From Candidatus Geothrix skivensis (GTDB taxonomy: Bacteria; Acidobacteriota; Holophagae; Holophagales; Holophagaceae): a stretch of DNA of 64,000 nucleotides. Position numbers and translations under genes: made by a program. A model generated the notes under the pieces. It saw nothing but the letters and a program-made list of their open reading frames with translations. It did not search any database and had not been told where the DNA came from. Below, one piece after another: positions 1 to 8,208 of the stretch (positions are counted from its first letter, which is position 1; each line of letters begins with the position of its first letter). The stretch spans positions 62,001 to 126,000 of the forward strand of contig JADKIO010000004.1 in the NCBI GenBank assembly GCA_016721195.1. Reading direction: 5' to 3'.

Positions 1-1187
1 TGGCCGATGAGCATGGAATCGCACTGGCTGAAGTTGCGGGCGCCTTCGGCCCGGGGCTGGATCTTCACCAGGCCGCGGTAGCTGTTGGAGCTGTCGCCGG
101 CGCTGATGCCCTTGCTGATGATGGTGCTCTTCGTGTTCTTGCCGATGTGCACCATCTTGGTGCCGGTGTCCGCCTGCTGCTTGTGGTTGGTGAGGGCCAC
201 GCTGTAGAACTCGCCGATGCTGTCGTCACCCAGCAGGATGCAGCTGGGGTACTTCCAGGTGATGGCGCTGCCGGTCTCCACCTGGGTCCAGCTGATGTGC
301 GAGCCCTTGCCCTTGCAGAGACCGCGCTTGGTCACGAAGTTGAAGATGCCGCCCAGGCCGTTCTTGTCGCCGGCGTACCAGTTCTGGACGGTGCTGTACT
401 TGATGGAGGCCTGGTCCAGGGCCACCAGTTCCACCACTGCGGCGTGCAACTGGTTGGTGTCGAACTGGGGCGCGGTGCAGCCCTCCAGGTAGCTGACGCT
501 GGCGCCCTCTTCGGCCACGATGAGGGTGCGCTCGAACTGCCCCGATTCCTTGTTGTTGATGCGGAAGTAGGTGCTCAGGTCCATGGGACAGGTGACGCCC
601 TTGGGGATGAACACGAAGCTGCCGTCCGTGAACACGGCGCTGTTGAGGGCCGCGTAGAAGTTGTCGGCGGCGGGCACCACGCTGCCGAGGTACTTCCTGA
701 TGAGCTCGGGGTGCTCCCGCACGGCCTCGCTGAAGCTGCAGAAGATGACCCCGACGGTGGCCAGCTTCTCCTTGTAGGTGGTGGTCACGCTGACGGAATC
801 GAAGACCACGTCCACGGCCACGCCCGCCAGGGAGGCCTGCTCGTTGATGGGCACGCCCAGCTTCTCGAAGGTGCGCAGCAGCTCCGGATCCACCTCGTCC
901 ATGGAAGCGTACTTGGCCACCTTGGGCTTGGGGGCGCTGTAGTAGACGATCCTCTGGAAGTCCGGCTTCTCGTAATTCACCTTCGCCCAGTCCGGCTCGG
1001 TCATGGTCAGCCAGTGCCGGTAAGCCTTGAGGCGGAACTCCAGCAGCCACTCAGGCTCGCCCTTCTTCGCGGAAATGAACCGGATCACGTCTTCGCTCAA
1101 CCCAGGCGCCACGCTATCGGCCTCGATGTCGGTCACGAAGCCGTACTTGTATTCCTGGCTGGTGACCACGTTCAGGGTGGTGCTCAT
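1..1187 (-). CDS. sufB: Fe-S cluster assembly protein SufB (3' part beyond window)
   Basis: Scaffold subunit of the SUF system, which builds Fe-S clusters on a SufB-SufC-SufD complex in the cytosol. Reading leftward from an ATG at 1187 (preceded by GGGAGA) the frame stays open to the window edge, about 395 codons of a family that is usually 460-490 residues. The product begins MSTTLNVVTSQEYKYGFVTD, and near the edge carries the family signature ARNFSQCDSMLIG, followed in the family by the core beta-helix that binds the cluster. A sigma-70-like promoter with an inverted repeat lies just upstream, so it is probably the first gene of a suf operon continuing outside the window. Identification is confident; the C-terminal end cannot be seen. 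Confidence 0.93.
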   Translation of the reverse strand, partial: MSTTLNVVTSQEYKYGFVTDIEADSVAPGLSEDVIRFISAKKGEPEWLLEFRLKAYRHWLTMTEPDWAKVNYEKPDFQRIVYYSAPKPKVAKYASMDEVDPELLRTFEKLGVPINEQASLAGVAVDVVFDSVSVTTTYKEKLATVGVIFCSFSEAVREHPELIRKYLGSVVPAADNFYAALNSAVFTDGSFVFIPKGVTCPMDLSTYFRINNKESGQFERTLIVAEEGASVSYLEGCTAPQFDTNQLHAAVVELVALDQASIKYSTVQNWYAGDKNGLGGIFNFVTKRGLCKGKGSHISWTQVETGSAITWKYPSCILLGDDSIGEFYSVALTNHKQQADTGTKMVHIGKNTKSTIISKGISAGDSSNSYRGLVKIQPRAEGARNFSQCDSMLIG

Positions 1188-1208
1188 CGCCGTCTCCCGA
1201 TTCCCCCC

Positions 1209-1236
1209 ATTCTGGAATCTCGACTAAAAAAGTCAA
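1209..1236 (-). promoter_or_regulatory. sufB promoter with overlapping inverted repeat
   Basis: On the minus strand TTGACT (1236-1231), a 16-base spacer and CAGAAT (1214-1209) form a sigma-70-like promoter 21 bases before the sufB start. The -35 box is one arm of an inverted repeat TCGACT-AAAAA-AGTCAA (1220-1236, one mismatch). A regulator there would block RNA polymerase; Rrf2-family (IscR-like) control of suf operons is known elsewhere, but the repressor here is inference. Confidence 0.55.
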
Positions 1237-1257
1237 CTTAATATGCTGTGGCCTAAG

Positions 1258-3111
1258 TCACGCCTGCGGAGCTTCCTCCAGCTCCTTGAGGAGGCCCCGA
1301 ATCTGGGACTTGACCCCCTTGGCCTGGCTTTCGTTCAGATCGCCCGCTTCGGCGTCCATGCCCGCCCTGAGCAGGATCCGGGCCTCTTCCTTCTCGCCCA
1401 GCCCCACCAGGGCGGAACCCAGCTGGAAGTGGTTGATGAGGGTGGGTTCCCGCTCCAGGAGGGGATCCAGCAGCTCCACCACCTCCTGGTGGCGCCCAAG
1501 GGCCAGCAGGTACTGGCCCAGGAGGGTCCGGGCCCGGGGCTCCAGGCCCGGGAGGGGGTGGGTGTGGAGGCGGCGGACTTCGGCGAGGTCCTGGTCCGTG
1601 ACCTGGCCATTCATCAGGCGGTAGGCCAGGCGCATGAGGGCTGCCTCCCAGGCGCCGGTGCTCTTGGGGTGGCGGCCCAGGTAGGCGTCCAGGGCCTGGG
1701 TGATCTCCGGCTCGCGCTTCTGGGCCATGAGGTGTTCGAGGACCAGGCGCAGGGCCAGGAAGCAGAGGCGCGGATGGCGATCCGAGCGGGCGAAATCCAG
1801 GGCGGCCTTGATCTGCTTCTCGGGATCCTTCAGGAAGGTCAGGCGCAGGTCCAGCCACTCCGAGCGCTGGCTGCGGCCCTTGCGGCGGACCCGCTTCAGG
1901 AGCACCTCGGCGCCCTCGGTCTGGTCCTCATCCAGGAGAGCCTCGGCCTCGTCCAGCAGGAGCTGGGTGCCGGCCCGGCCATCCCGCGCCTCCCGCAGCT
2001 GGGGGTGGTTCTCGGCGTCCAGCATCAGCAGCAGGTGGGGATCCCCGGGGTTCTGCATCAACAGTTCCTGGAGGATGGCGAAGGCCTTGGGGCGCTCCTC
2101 CTGGAGGAGGTAGGCCTCCGCCAGGGCCTCCCGCACGTTCAGGTCGCCTGGCAGGTGGATGCTGGCCTCCTTGAGGGCCGGCACGGCCAGGAGGCTCTCC
2201 CCCCGGGCCAGGTAGACCTGGCCCAGGAGCAGCAGGGTTTCGCCGTCCCGGCGCCGGGCCACGGCCTCCTGGGCCGCCTCCAGGGCCCCCTGCAGATCGT
2301 CCTGATCCAGCAGCAGCTCCGCCAGCAGCATGCGGGGCTCGGGATCATCGGGCCGCAGGTCCGAGGCCTGGTGCAGGGCCTCGATGGCCTGGTCCGCGTG
2401 CTCCGGCAGCTCCTGGAGCAGCCGGCCCAGCAGCATCCAGGCCTCGAAGTGGCGGGGGCTCAGGCCCACGGCCTTGCGGGCCAGGACCTCCGCCTCTTCG
2501 AAGTTCTGGGAGGCTTCGTGCAGGGAGGCGGCGGTGAAGATGAGCTCGTAGTTCTTGGGATCCAGGGGCAGGGCCTGGCCCAGGCGCTGGGCCGCGCCCG
2601 GCAGGTCGGCGGCCTCCAGCAGGGCGGTGGTTTCCAGCAGGGCCCGCTTGAGCTGGGCCATGGACTTGGGCCGGGCGATGGGCAGGATCCGGGCCCGGTA
2701 CCGGGTGAAGAGCTCCCGGGCGCTGATGAGGTGGAGGTTGTCCTCCACCAGGTTCTCCCAGCGCGCGGAGAAGGCCTGGGCGTCCAGCTGGCGGTTGTGC
2801 TCCATCTCCTGGACCAGGGCCATGAGGCCGTTGCGCAGCATGACCTCGCTGCGCTCCAGCTTGCCCAGCTGATCGGAGACCGTCTCCAAATAGGTCTCCA
2901 CCCGGCGCACGGTCTCCTCGAGCCCCGTGATGCGCTCCAGCAGGTGCTCTTCCAGGTCCTCGCCGCCGTCCATGTCCTCGGGTTCGTCCTCCCAGGTCTG
3001 GTCCCCGGCCAGGATGAGGAGCCGCGTCCCGCACTTGAGACAGGTCTCCCGCTCCCCGGGATTCCAGGCGAGGCAGTTCTGGCAGTAGGAACCGGGCAGA
3101 TCGTTGGCCAT
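1258..3111 (-). CDS. Zinc-ribbon TPR-repeat protein
   Basis: A 617-residue soluble protein with no signal peptide. The N-terminus holds a probable zinc ribbon, two CxxC pairs at C10/C13 and C24/C27, followed by an acidic stretch (about 35-55) and a heptad-rich helical segment (about 55-130). The rest, about 160-610, is a run of tetratricopeptide-like helix pairs with recurring patterns such as LxPxxxEAWMLLGRLL. TPR arrays are protein-binding scaffolds; the partner is unknown. It follows pckG by 36 bases on the same strand and ends 70 bases before sufB, so it is probably cotranscribed with pckG. The ATG has CTGGAG close upstream. The family assignment is firm, the function is not known. Confidence 0.85.
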   Translation of the reverse strand: MANDLPGSYCQNCLAWNPGERETCLKCGTRLLILAGDQTWEDEPEDMDGGEDLEEHLLERITGLEETVRRVETYLETVSDQLGKLERSEVMLRNGLMALVQEMEHNRQLDAQAFSARWENLVEDNLHLISARELFTRYRARILPIARPKSMAQLKRALLETTALLEAADLPGAAQRLGQALPLDPKNYELIFTAASLHEASQNFEEAEVLARKAVGLSPRHFEAWMLLGRLLQELPEHADQAIEALHQASDLRPDDPEPRMLLAELLLDQDDLQGALEAAQEAVARRRDGETLLLLGQVYLARGESLLAVPALKEASIHLPGDLNVREALAEAYLLQEERPKAFAILQELLMQNPGDPHLLLMLDAENHPQLREARDGRAGTQLLLDEAEALLDEDQTEGAEVLLKRVRRKGRSQRSEWLDLRLTFLKDPEKQIKAALDFARSDRHPRLCFLALRLVLEHLMAQKREPEITQALDAYLGRHPKSTGAWEAALMRLAYRLMNGQVTDQDLAEVRRLHTHPLPGLEPRARTLLGQYLLALGRHQEVVELLDPLLEREPTLINHFQLGSALVGLGEKEEARILLRAGMDAEAGDLNESQAKGVKSQIRGLLKELEEAPQA

Positions 3112-3147
3112 GGCTCCAGAATAGAGGGGAACGGGTCGGCTGGGAGT

Positions 3148-4995
3148 CTACATGTCCGAGGGGGCCAGTTCCAGCTTGCCGCCTGCCCGCCAGAGGGCCG
3201 ACTGGAGCAGCTGCCGCATGGGCACGTACTCCTTGGGCAGGCGGTCGTAGAGCTTCTCGAACAGCTCGACGTGGAGGAGCAGCTCCCGGCGCCACTCGTC
3301 CCGATCCACCTTCATGACGGCCTGGTATTCGGCGGGGCCGAAGCCCGGCATGCCGCTGAGGTCGAGGTCCTCTTCCAGGGGCATCCAGCCCAGGGGGCCC
3401 TCTTCGGCCCTGGCGCGACCCTGGACCCGCTCCACCACCCACTTGAGCACCCGCATGTTCTCCGAGTACCCGGGCCAGAGGAACTTGCCGTCTGGGCCCT
3501 TGCGGAACCAGTTCACGCAGAAGATCTGAGGGGGGTGGGCGACATGGCCCATCTGAAGCCAGTGGTTGAAGTAATCACCCATGTGATAGCCGCAGAAGGG
3601 CAGCATGGCCATGGGATCGCGGCGCACCTCGCCGGTGGCGCCCACGGCGGCGGCGGTGGTTTCGCTGCCGATGGTGGAGGCCATGTAGACGCCGAAGGCC
3701 CAGCTCACGGGCTGGAACACCAGGGGCACCGTGGTGGCGCGTCGTCCCCCGAACAGCATGGCGCTGATGGGCACGCCCGCCGGATCCTCCCAGGCGGGAT
3801 CGATGCTGGGGCACTGGCTGGCGGGGGCGGTGAACCGGGCATTGGGGTGGGCGGCGGGCTTGCCGCTGGCCTTGTCGTGGGGCTGGCCCTGCCAGTTGAT
3901 GAGGCCGTCCGGCACCTCATCGGTCATGCCCTCCCACCACACGTCCCCGTCGGTCGTGAGGGCCACGTTGGTGAAGAGGGTGTTCTTTTCGATGGTGAGC
4001 ATGGCATTGGGGTTGGACTTCATGCCGGTGCCCGGCGCCACGCCGAAGAACCCGGCCTCGGGGTTGATGGCGTACAGGCGCCCATCGAGGCCGGGCTTGA
4101 TCCAGGCGATGTCATCGCCCACGGTGGTGATCTCGTATTCCTTGAGGGCCTCGGGCGTGCGCAGCATGGCGAAGTTGGTCTTGCCGCAGGCGCTGGGGAA
4201 GGCTGCGGCCACATAGGCCTTGGGCATGCCGGGGCCCTGCACGCCGAGAATCAGCATGTGCTCGGCCAGCCAGCCCTCTTCCTTGGCCATGATGCTGGCG
4301 ATGCGCAGGGCGAAGCACTTCTTCCCCAGCAGGGCATTGCCGCCGTAGCCGCTGCCGAAGCTCCAGATGCTGCGCTCCTCCGGGAAGTGGACGATGTACT
4401 TCTCCTTGTTGCAGGGCCAGGTCACATCCTTCTGGCCCTCGGCCAGGGGCATGCCCACGGAGTGCAGGGCCGGCACGAAGTCGCCGTCGCCCAGGACATC
4501 CCAGACCTGGCGCCCCATGCGGGTCATGATCTTCATGTTCACGGCCACGTAGGGCGAGTCCGACAGCTCCACGCCGATTTGGGCGATGGGGCTGCCCAGG
4601 GGACCCATGCTGAAGGGGATCACATAGAGGGTGCGGCCCTGCATGCAGCCCTTGAAGAGGCCCTGGAGCCTGGCCTTCATCTCCGAGGGCTCCATCCAGT
4701 TGTTGTTGGGGCCCGCATCGTCCTTGAGCCTGGAGCAGATGAAGGTGCGATCCTCCACCCGGGCCACGTCGATGGGATCGCTCCAGGCCAGGTAGCTGTT
4801 GGGGCGCCTGGCCGGATTCAGCTTCCGGAAGGTGCCGCCTTCGACCAGGCGGCCGCAGAGGTGGTCGAATTCCGCCTCGGTGCCATCGCACCAGTGGACA
4901 TCCTTGGGCTGGCAGAGCTGGACCACCTCCTCCAGCCAGCGGAGGAACTTTCTGTTGACGACATAGGCGGGGGCCTGGACAGGAGGTGTGGGCAT
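3148..4995 (-). CDS. pckG: Phosphoenolpyruvate carboxykinase (GTP)
   Basis: Converts oxaloacetate plus GTP to phosphoenolpyruvate, CO2 and GDP, the entry step of gluconeogenesis. The 615-residue length is typical of the GTP-dependent family. Visible landmarks are the GYGGNALLGKK segment (about 217-226), the P-loop FPSACGKTNF with the reactive Cys270 and Lys272, the metal/kinase-2 region TVGDDIAWIK, the NPEAGFFGVAPGTG segment and NWFRKGPDGKFLWPGYSENM near the C-terminus. This clearly separates it from the ATP-type enzyme. The ATG at 4995 has AGAGAGG six bases upstream. A sigma-70-like promoter lies at 5031-5058 and the zinc-ribbon TPR gene follows closely. Confidence 0.97.
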   Translation of the reverse strand: MPTPPVQAPAYVVNRKFLRWLEEVVQLCQPKDVHWCDGTEAEFDHLCGRLVEGGTFRKLNPARRPNSYLAWSDPIDVARVEDRTFICSRLKDDAGPNNNWMEPSEMKARLQGLFKGCMQGRTLYVIPFSMGPLGSPIAQIGVELSDSPYVAVNMKIMTRMGRQVWDVLGDGDFVPALHSVGMPLAEGQKDVTWPCNKEKYIVHFPEERSIWSFGSGYGGNALLGKKCFALRIASIMAKEEGWLAEHMLILGVQGPGMPKAYVAAAFPSACGKTNFAMLRTPEALKEYEITTVGDDIAWIKPGLDGRLYAINPEAGFFGVAPGTGMKSNPNAMLTIEKNTLFTNVALTTDGDVWWEGMTDEVPDGLINWQGQPHDKASGKPAAHPNARFTAPASQCPSIDPAWEDPAGVPISAMLFGGRRATTVPLVFQPVSWAFGVYMASTIGSETTAAAVGATGEVRRDPMAMLPFCGYHMGDYFNHWLQMGHVAHPPQIFCVNWFRKGPDGKFLWPGYSENMRVLKWVVERVQGRARAEEGPLGWMPLEEDLDLSGMPGFGPAEYQAVMKVDRDEWRRELLLHVELFEKLYDRLPKEYVPMRQLLQSALWRAGGKLELAPSDM

Positions 4996-5030
4996 CGGCG
5001 ACCTCTCTTGGGGTGGTCAAGATCCCGATC

Positions 5031-5058
5031 ATTCTGGGAATAAAAAATAATTGGTCAA
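5031..5058 (-). promoter_or_regulatory. pckG promoter
   Basis: In the AT-rich gap ahead of pckG the minus strand reads TTGACC (5058-5053), 16 bases, CAGAAT (5036-5031), 36 bases before the start codon. The spacing and -10 box are identical to those of the sufB promoter. The A/T-rich bases on both sides are exceptional in this GC-rich sequence. Confidence 0.6.
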
Positions 5059-5218
5059 TATTTTTTACCCGGAGGTAATTAATTTCAACTTCCGGCGCAC
5101 CCTCGCCCAAGGACCCGCTTTCGACCCAGGTGGGGGAGTTCCTGCGGCACCCGGCAGCGATAAGAATCCTCCCGGGGCCTTCCACGGGGTTTTATCCTGG
5201 TGGCGACGAGGAACACCC

Positions 5219-5740
5219 ATGAGTGACGACCAGGATCGGAAGGACAAGCGCCAGGACGCCATGGAGTGGGTGGGGAAGGCCTACCAGCTCCACATGAAGG
5301 GCGAGGTGGACAAGGCCATCGCCCTCTACACGAAGTCCATCGAGATCCATCCCACCGCCGAGGCCTACACCTTCCGGGGCTGGGCCCGCTCCTTCGAAAA
5401 GGACTACGCCTCGGCCATCGAGGATTGCCACCGGGCCATCGACCTGGATCCCGAGTTCGGCAACCCCTACAACGACATCGGCGCCTACTACGTGGAGCAG
5501 GGCGAGCCCGACGAGGCCATCCCCTGGCTGCGCATGGCCCTGAAGGCCAAGCGGTACGACAGCTACTGCTTCCCGCACTTCAACCTGGGCCGGGTCTTCG
5601 AAGCCAAGGAGCAGCTGGACAAGGCCCTGGAGCACTTCCGCGCGTCCCTGGACGAGAACCCCGGCTATGCCCTGGCGGCCAAGGCCGTGGAGCGGGTCAG
5701 GGAGAAGCTCGGCGCGCGCAAGCCCGAGGCCATCGGCTGA
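5219..5740 (+). CDS. Small TPR-repeat protein
   Basis: A 173-residue cytosolic protein made almost entirely of TPR units, visible as AYQLHMKGEVDKAIALYTKSIEIHP (from about residue 20; only part quoted by its pattern), then units at about 50-85, 88-120 and 125-160 with the usual W/L-G-Y-A-F-A-P spacing. It lacks a signal peptide or membrane segment. I chose the ATG at 5219 because GAGGAA precedes it by a normal distance and the frame upstream is intergenic in character. It is transcribed divergently from pckG. It probably acts as a protein-interaction adaptor; no specific partner can be named. Confidence 0.8.
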   Translation: MSDDQDRKDKRQDAMEWVGKAYQLHMKGEVDKAIALYTKSIEIHPTAEAYTFRGWARSFEKDYASAIEDCHRAIDLDPEFGNPYNDIGAYYVEQGEPDEAIPWLRMALKAKRYDSYCFPHFNLGRVFEAKEQLDKALEHFRASLDENPGYALAAKAVERVREKLGARKPEAIG

Positions 5741-5814
5741 AGGGGTCCTAGTGGGGGCTTTCCCGCCGATTCGGGCTCGGGGGCTCGGGTAGCCCTGGGC
5801 TATCATCGTCCACC

Positions 5815-7248
5815 GTGACCCATCCTGAGCCCCCAGTCCGTCCCCGGATCGCCATCGCGGGCACCAGCAGCTTCATCGGTGCCGCAGTCTGCAGGGCCCT
5901 GGCCCCACGCTTCGAGGTGGTGGCCCTCACCCGCTCCATGGCCCTGCCCATGAGCGACGGCGGCGAGGGGATCGAGGTGCGTCCCTGCGACCACTTTTCG
6001 CGCCGTGAGCTGGCGGCCGCTCTGGAGGGCGTGGATTACGCCATCTACCTCGTGCACAACCGGGACCCCTCGGCCCGGCTGGATCAGGCCCAGTCCCGGG
6101 ACATGGACCTGCTCGTGGCGGACAACTTCGCCTGGGCGGCGGCCCGGGCCGGGGTGAAACAAATCCTTTGCCGGGCCCCCCTGGGGAGGGGACTGCAGCA
6201 CGACTCGGCCCGCCACGCCGAGGAGATGCAGGAGGTGCTGCGCTCCCACGGCGTTCCGCTCACGGTGCTGCGCACGGGCCTGGTGCTGGGTCCGGGTGGC
6301 GACCTTTCCCGGCTCCTGGCGAGCCTGGTCCGGCGGCTCCCGGTGATCCCCCTGCCGCGGCTGGCGGAAACCAAGTGTCGGCCCATCCAGTTGGAAGGCT
6401 TCCTGACCGCCATCCGGCACTGCGTGGGCCAGCCCGGCACCTTCGGCCAGGCCTACGATGTCTTCGGCCCCGAGGCCATCACGCTCCGCTGGATGCTTCA
6501 GGAGACGGCGACCCTCCTGGGCCGGCCGGCGCGCTTCTTCTCCTGGCCGGCCATGCCCCGGGGTCTCTTCCTGGTCCTGCTGAGGCTCCTGCGCCCCTCC
6601 CTGCATCCGGACTTCCTGGCCTACCTGCTGGACATGTTCTCCGGGGACGCCACCGGACAGGCCAATCCCGTGGAGCGCCAGGTGGCCCAGAGCTGGCGAC
6701 CCCTCCAGGAGACCCTGGCGGCTTCCGTGCAGGGGACCCGGCCCGGCTCGGCGGTGCGATCCCCCCAGCGGACCCGCGACGACGAGGTCCTCCGCCAGAT
6801 GCGGCGGGTCCGCTCCATCCAGCGCCTGCGGCTGCCGGAGGGGCGCAATGCCCAGTGGCTGGCGGACCACTACTTCCGCTGGCTGGGGACGCTGATGGGG
6901 CTGTTCATCCGCACCGAGCGGGACGGAGCCGGCTCCTGGAGCGTGCGGCAGCGGCCCGGGGGCCTGCGGCTGCTGGAGCTCAGCTTCCAGCCCACCCACA
7001 GCACGCCGGACCGGCGCATGTACTTCATCACCGGCGGCGCGCTCGCCCGGTTCCTGGGGGGCCGCACCGCCCGCCTGGAGTTCAGGGACCTGCTGGGCGG
7101 CCGCTACTCCATGTTCGCGATCCACGATTTCGACCCTTCGCTGCCCTGGGTGTTCTACCGGTTCACCCAGGCCCTCATCCATGCCCTGGTGATGAAGGGC
7201 TTCCAGGGCCACATGGAGCAGTTGGCCGAAGGTGGGCCCAGGCTCTGA
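5815..7248 (+). CDS. NAD(P)-binding SDR-type protein with C-terminal DUF2867-like domain
   Basis: A 477-residue protein starting at a GTG. Residues about 10-230 form an atypical short-chain dehydrogenase/NmrA-like Rossmann fold: the nucleotide-binding loop reads IAGTSSFIGAAV, followed by a YLVHN segment and a conserved ALL-RTGLVLGPGGD region. The C-terminal 160 residues, including WFRWLG-like and MYFITGGALARF patterns, resemble the DUF2867 domain often fused to YbjT-like NAD(P)-binding proteins. The substrate is unknown; quinone or lipid-related redox roles have been proposed for relatives. A TATCAT motif lies just upstream but no good -35 box accompanies it. Confidence 0.7.
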   Translation: MTHPEPPVRPRIAIAGTSSFIGAAVCRALAPRFEVVALTRSMALPMSDGGEGIEVRPCDHFSRRELAAALEGVDYAIYLVHNRDPSARLDQAQSRDMDLLVADNFAWAAARAGVKQILCRAPLGRGLQHDSARHAEEMQEVLRSHGVPLTVLRTGLVLGPGGDLSRLLASLVRRLPVIPLPRLAETKCRPIQLEGFLTAIRHCVGQPGTFGQAYDVFGPEAITLRWMLQETATLLGRPARFFSWPAMPRGLFLVLLRLLRPSLHPDFLAYLLDMFSGDATGQANPVERQVAQSWRPLQETLAASVQGTRPGSAVRSPQRTRDDEVLRQMRRVRSIQRLRLPEGRNAQWLADHYFRWLGTLMGLFIRTERDGAGSWSVRQRPGGLRLLELSFQPTHSTPDRRMYFITGGALARFLGGRTARLEFRDLLGGRYSMFAIHDFDPSLPWVFYRFTQALIHALVMKGFQGHMEQLAEGGPRL

Positions 7249-7361
7249 GGCGGGACTTTCGGCGAGGGGCCCGGCGCCACCCTGGCACAATGACCTCCTT
7301 GTCGCGAATTCAGCCTGCCTGGATCCCAGCCGACAAGGTGAAGACCAGGGGGGCGCCACCC

Positions 7362-8195
7362 ATGAGAAGAATCTTGCTTTGGGTCCTGGCGATCAGCCTG
7401 GGCACGGCCCTGCCCGGCCTGGGCCAGACCATCGAGGAGATCCGCATCAATGGCTCCGGCACGGCCCTGGACCTGCTGAAGCCCCTGGCCGAGGCCTACC
7501 AGCGGAAGCACCCGCAGGTTCGGATCGCCATCGAGAAGCCCCTGGGAAGCTCCGGCGCCATCAAGGCCCTGCTGGCCGGTGCCCTGGATCTGGCCCTGAG
7601 CAGCAAGCCGTTGACTGCCGAAGAGGCTGGCCGGGGCGCCCGGTTGCAGGGCTACGGCAGGACGCCCCTGGCCATCGTCGCGGAAAAGAGCATCCCCCTG
7701 TCCGACTTCACCACCCAGCAGCTGGAGGACCTCTACGCGGGCCGGCTCACCCAGTGGAAGCCCGGGAGCCCCGTCCGGCTGGTCCTGCGCCCCCAGAGCG
7801 ATATCGACACCCAGATCCTGCGCTCGCTGTCACCGGGCCTGAACCAGGCCGTCACCCTGGCCCATGGCAGGCCCGGGATGCTCATGGCGGTGACGGATCC
7901 AGAGGCCATGGCCCTCATCGCCAGGACCCAGGGCGGGGTCGGGGCCTCGGGCCTGGCCAGCCTGTTGGTCGAGAAACCGCCCTTGCAGGTGCTCACCTTG
8001 AATGGCGTGCGCCCGACCACGGCCACCCTGGCCAGCGGGACCTATCCCCTGGCCAAGGAGATCAGCGTCGTCACCACCGCCAAGACGACCCCAGCCGCCT
8101 GGGCCTTCATCGACTTCATCTACTCGGCGGCCGGACGCGCCCAGGCCGAGAAGGTGGGCGTCCTGGTGACGGGCTCCTCGGCCCCCAGCCGCTGA
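7362..8195 (+). CDS. PstS-like periplasmic substrate-binding protein
   Basis: A 277-residue secreted protein: signal peptide MRRILLWVLAISLGTALPGLG with a cleavage site near residue 21, then a type II periplasmic binding fold of the phosphate-binding class. INGSGTALDLLKPLAEAY and EKPLGSSGAIKALLAGALDLALSSKPL match the loops that contact the oxyanion in PstS-like proteins, and the C-terminus has the usual YPLAKEISVV segment. No pstC, pstA or pstB gene is nearby. Instead a membrane histidine kinase begins 13 bases after its stop, so it more probably presents a ligand, perhaps phosphate, to that kinase than feeds a transporter. Confidence 0.75.
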   Translation: MRRILLWVLAISLGTALPGLGQTIEEIRINGSGTALDLLKPLAEAYQRKHPQVRIAIEKPLGSSGAIKALLAGALDLALSSKPLTAEEAGRGARLQGYGRTPLAIVAEKSIPLSDFTTQQLEDLYAGRLTQWKPGSPVRLVLRPQSDIDTQILRSLSPGLNQAVTLAHGRPGMLMAVTDPEAMALIARTQGGVGASGLASLLVEKPPLQVLTLNGVRPTTATLASGTYPLAKEISVVTTAKTTPAAWAFIDFIYSAAGRAQAEKVGVLVTGSSAPSR

Positions 8196-8208
8196 GGGGT
8201 GACCGAGC

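Noticed and set aside
1243..5043. A 1266-codon open frame on the plus strand opposite the TPR and pckG genes
   Set aside because: It is the antisense of two well-supported genes; such long frames arise in GC-rich DNA. Its product is low-complexity Gly/Leu/Ala/Gln sequence with no motif.
6168..7361. Upstream extension of the PstS-like gene
   Set aside because: This part overlaps the NAD(P)-binding gene in another frame and reads as Pro/Ala/Gly-rich sequence; the signal peptide begins at the ATG at 7362.
7362..8195. Part of a pst phosphate transport operon
   Set aside because: No permease or ATPase gene follows; a histidine kinase does.
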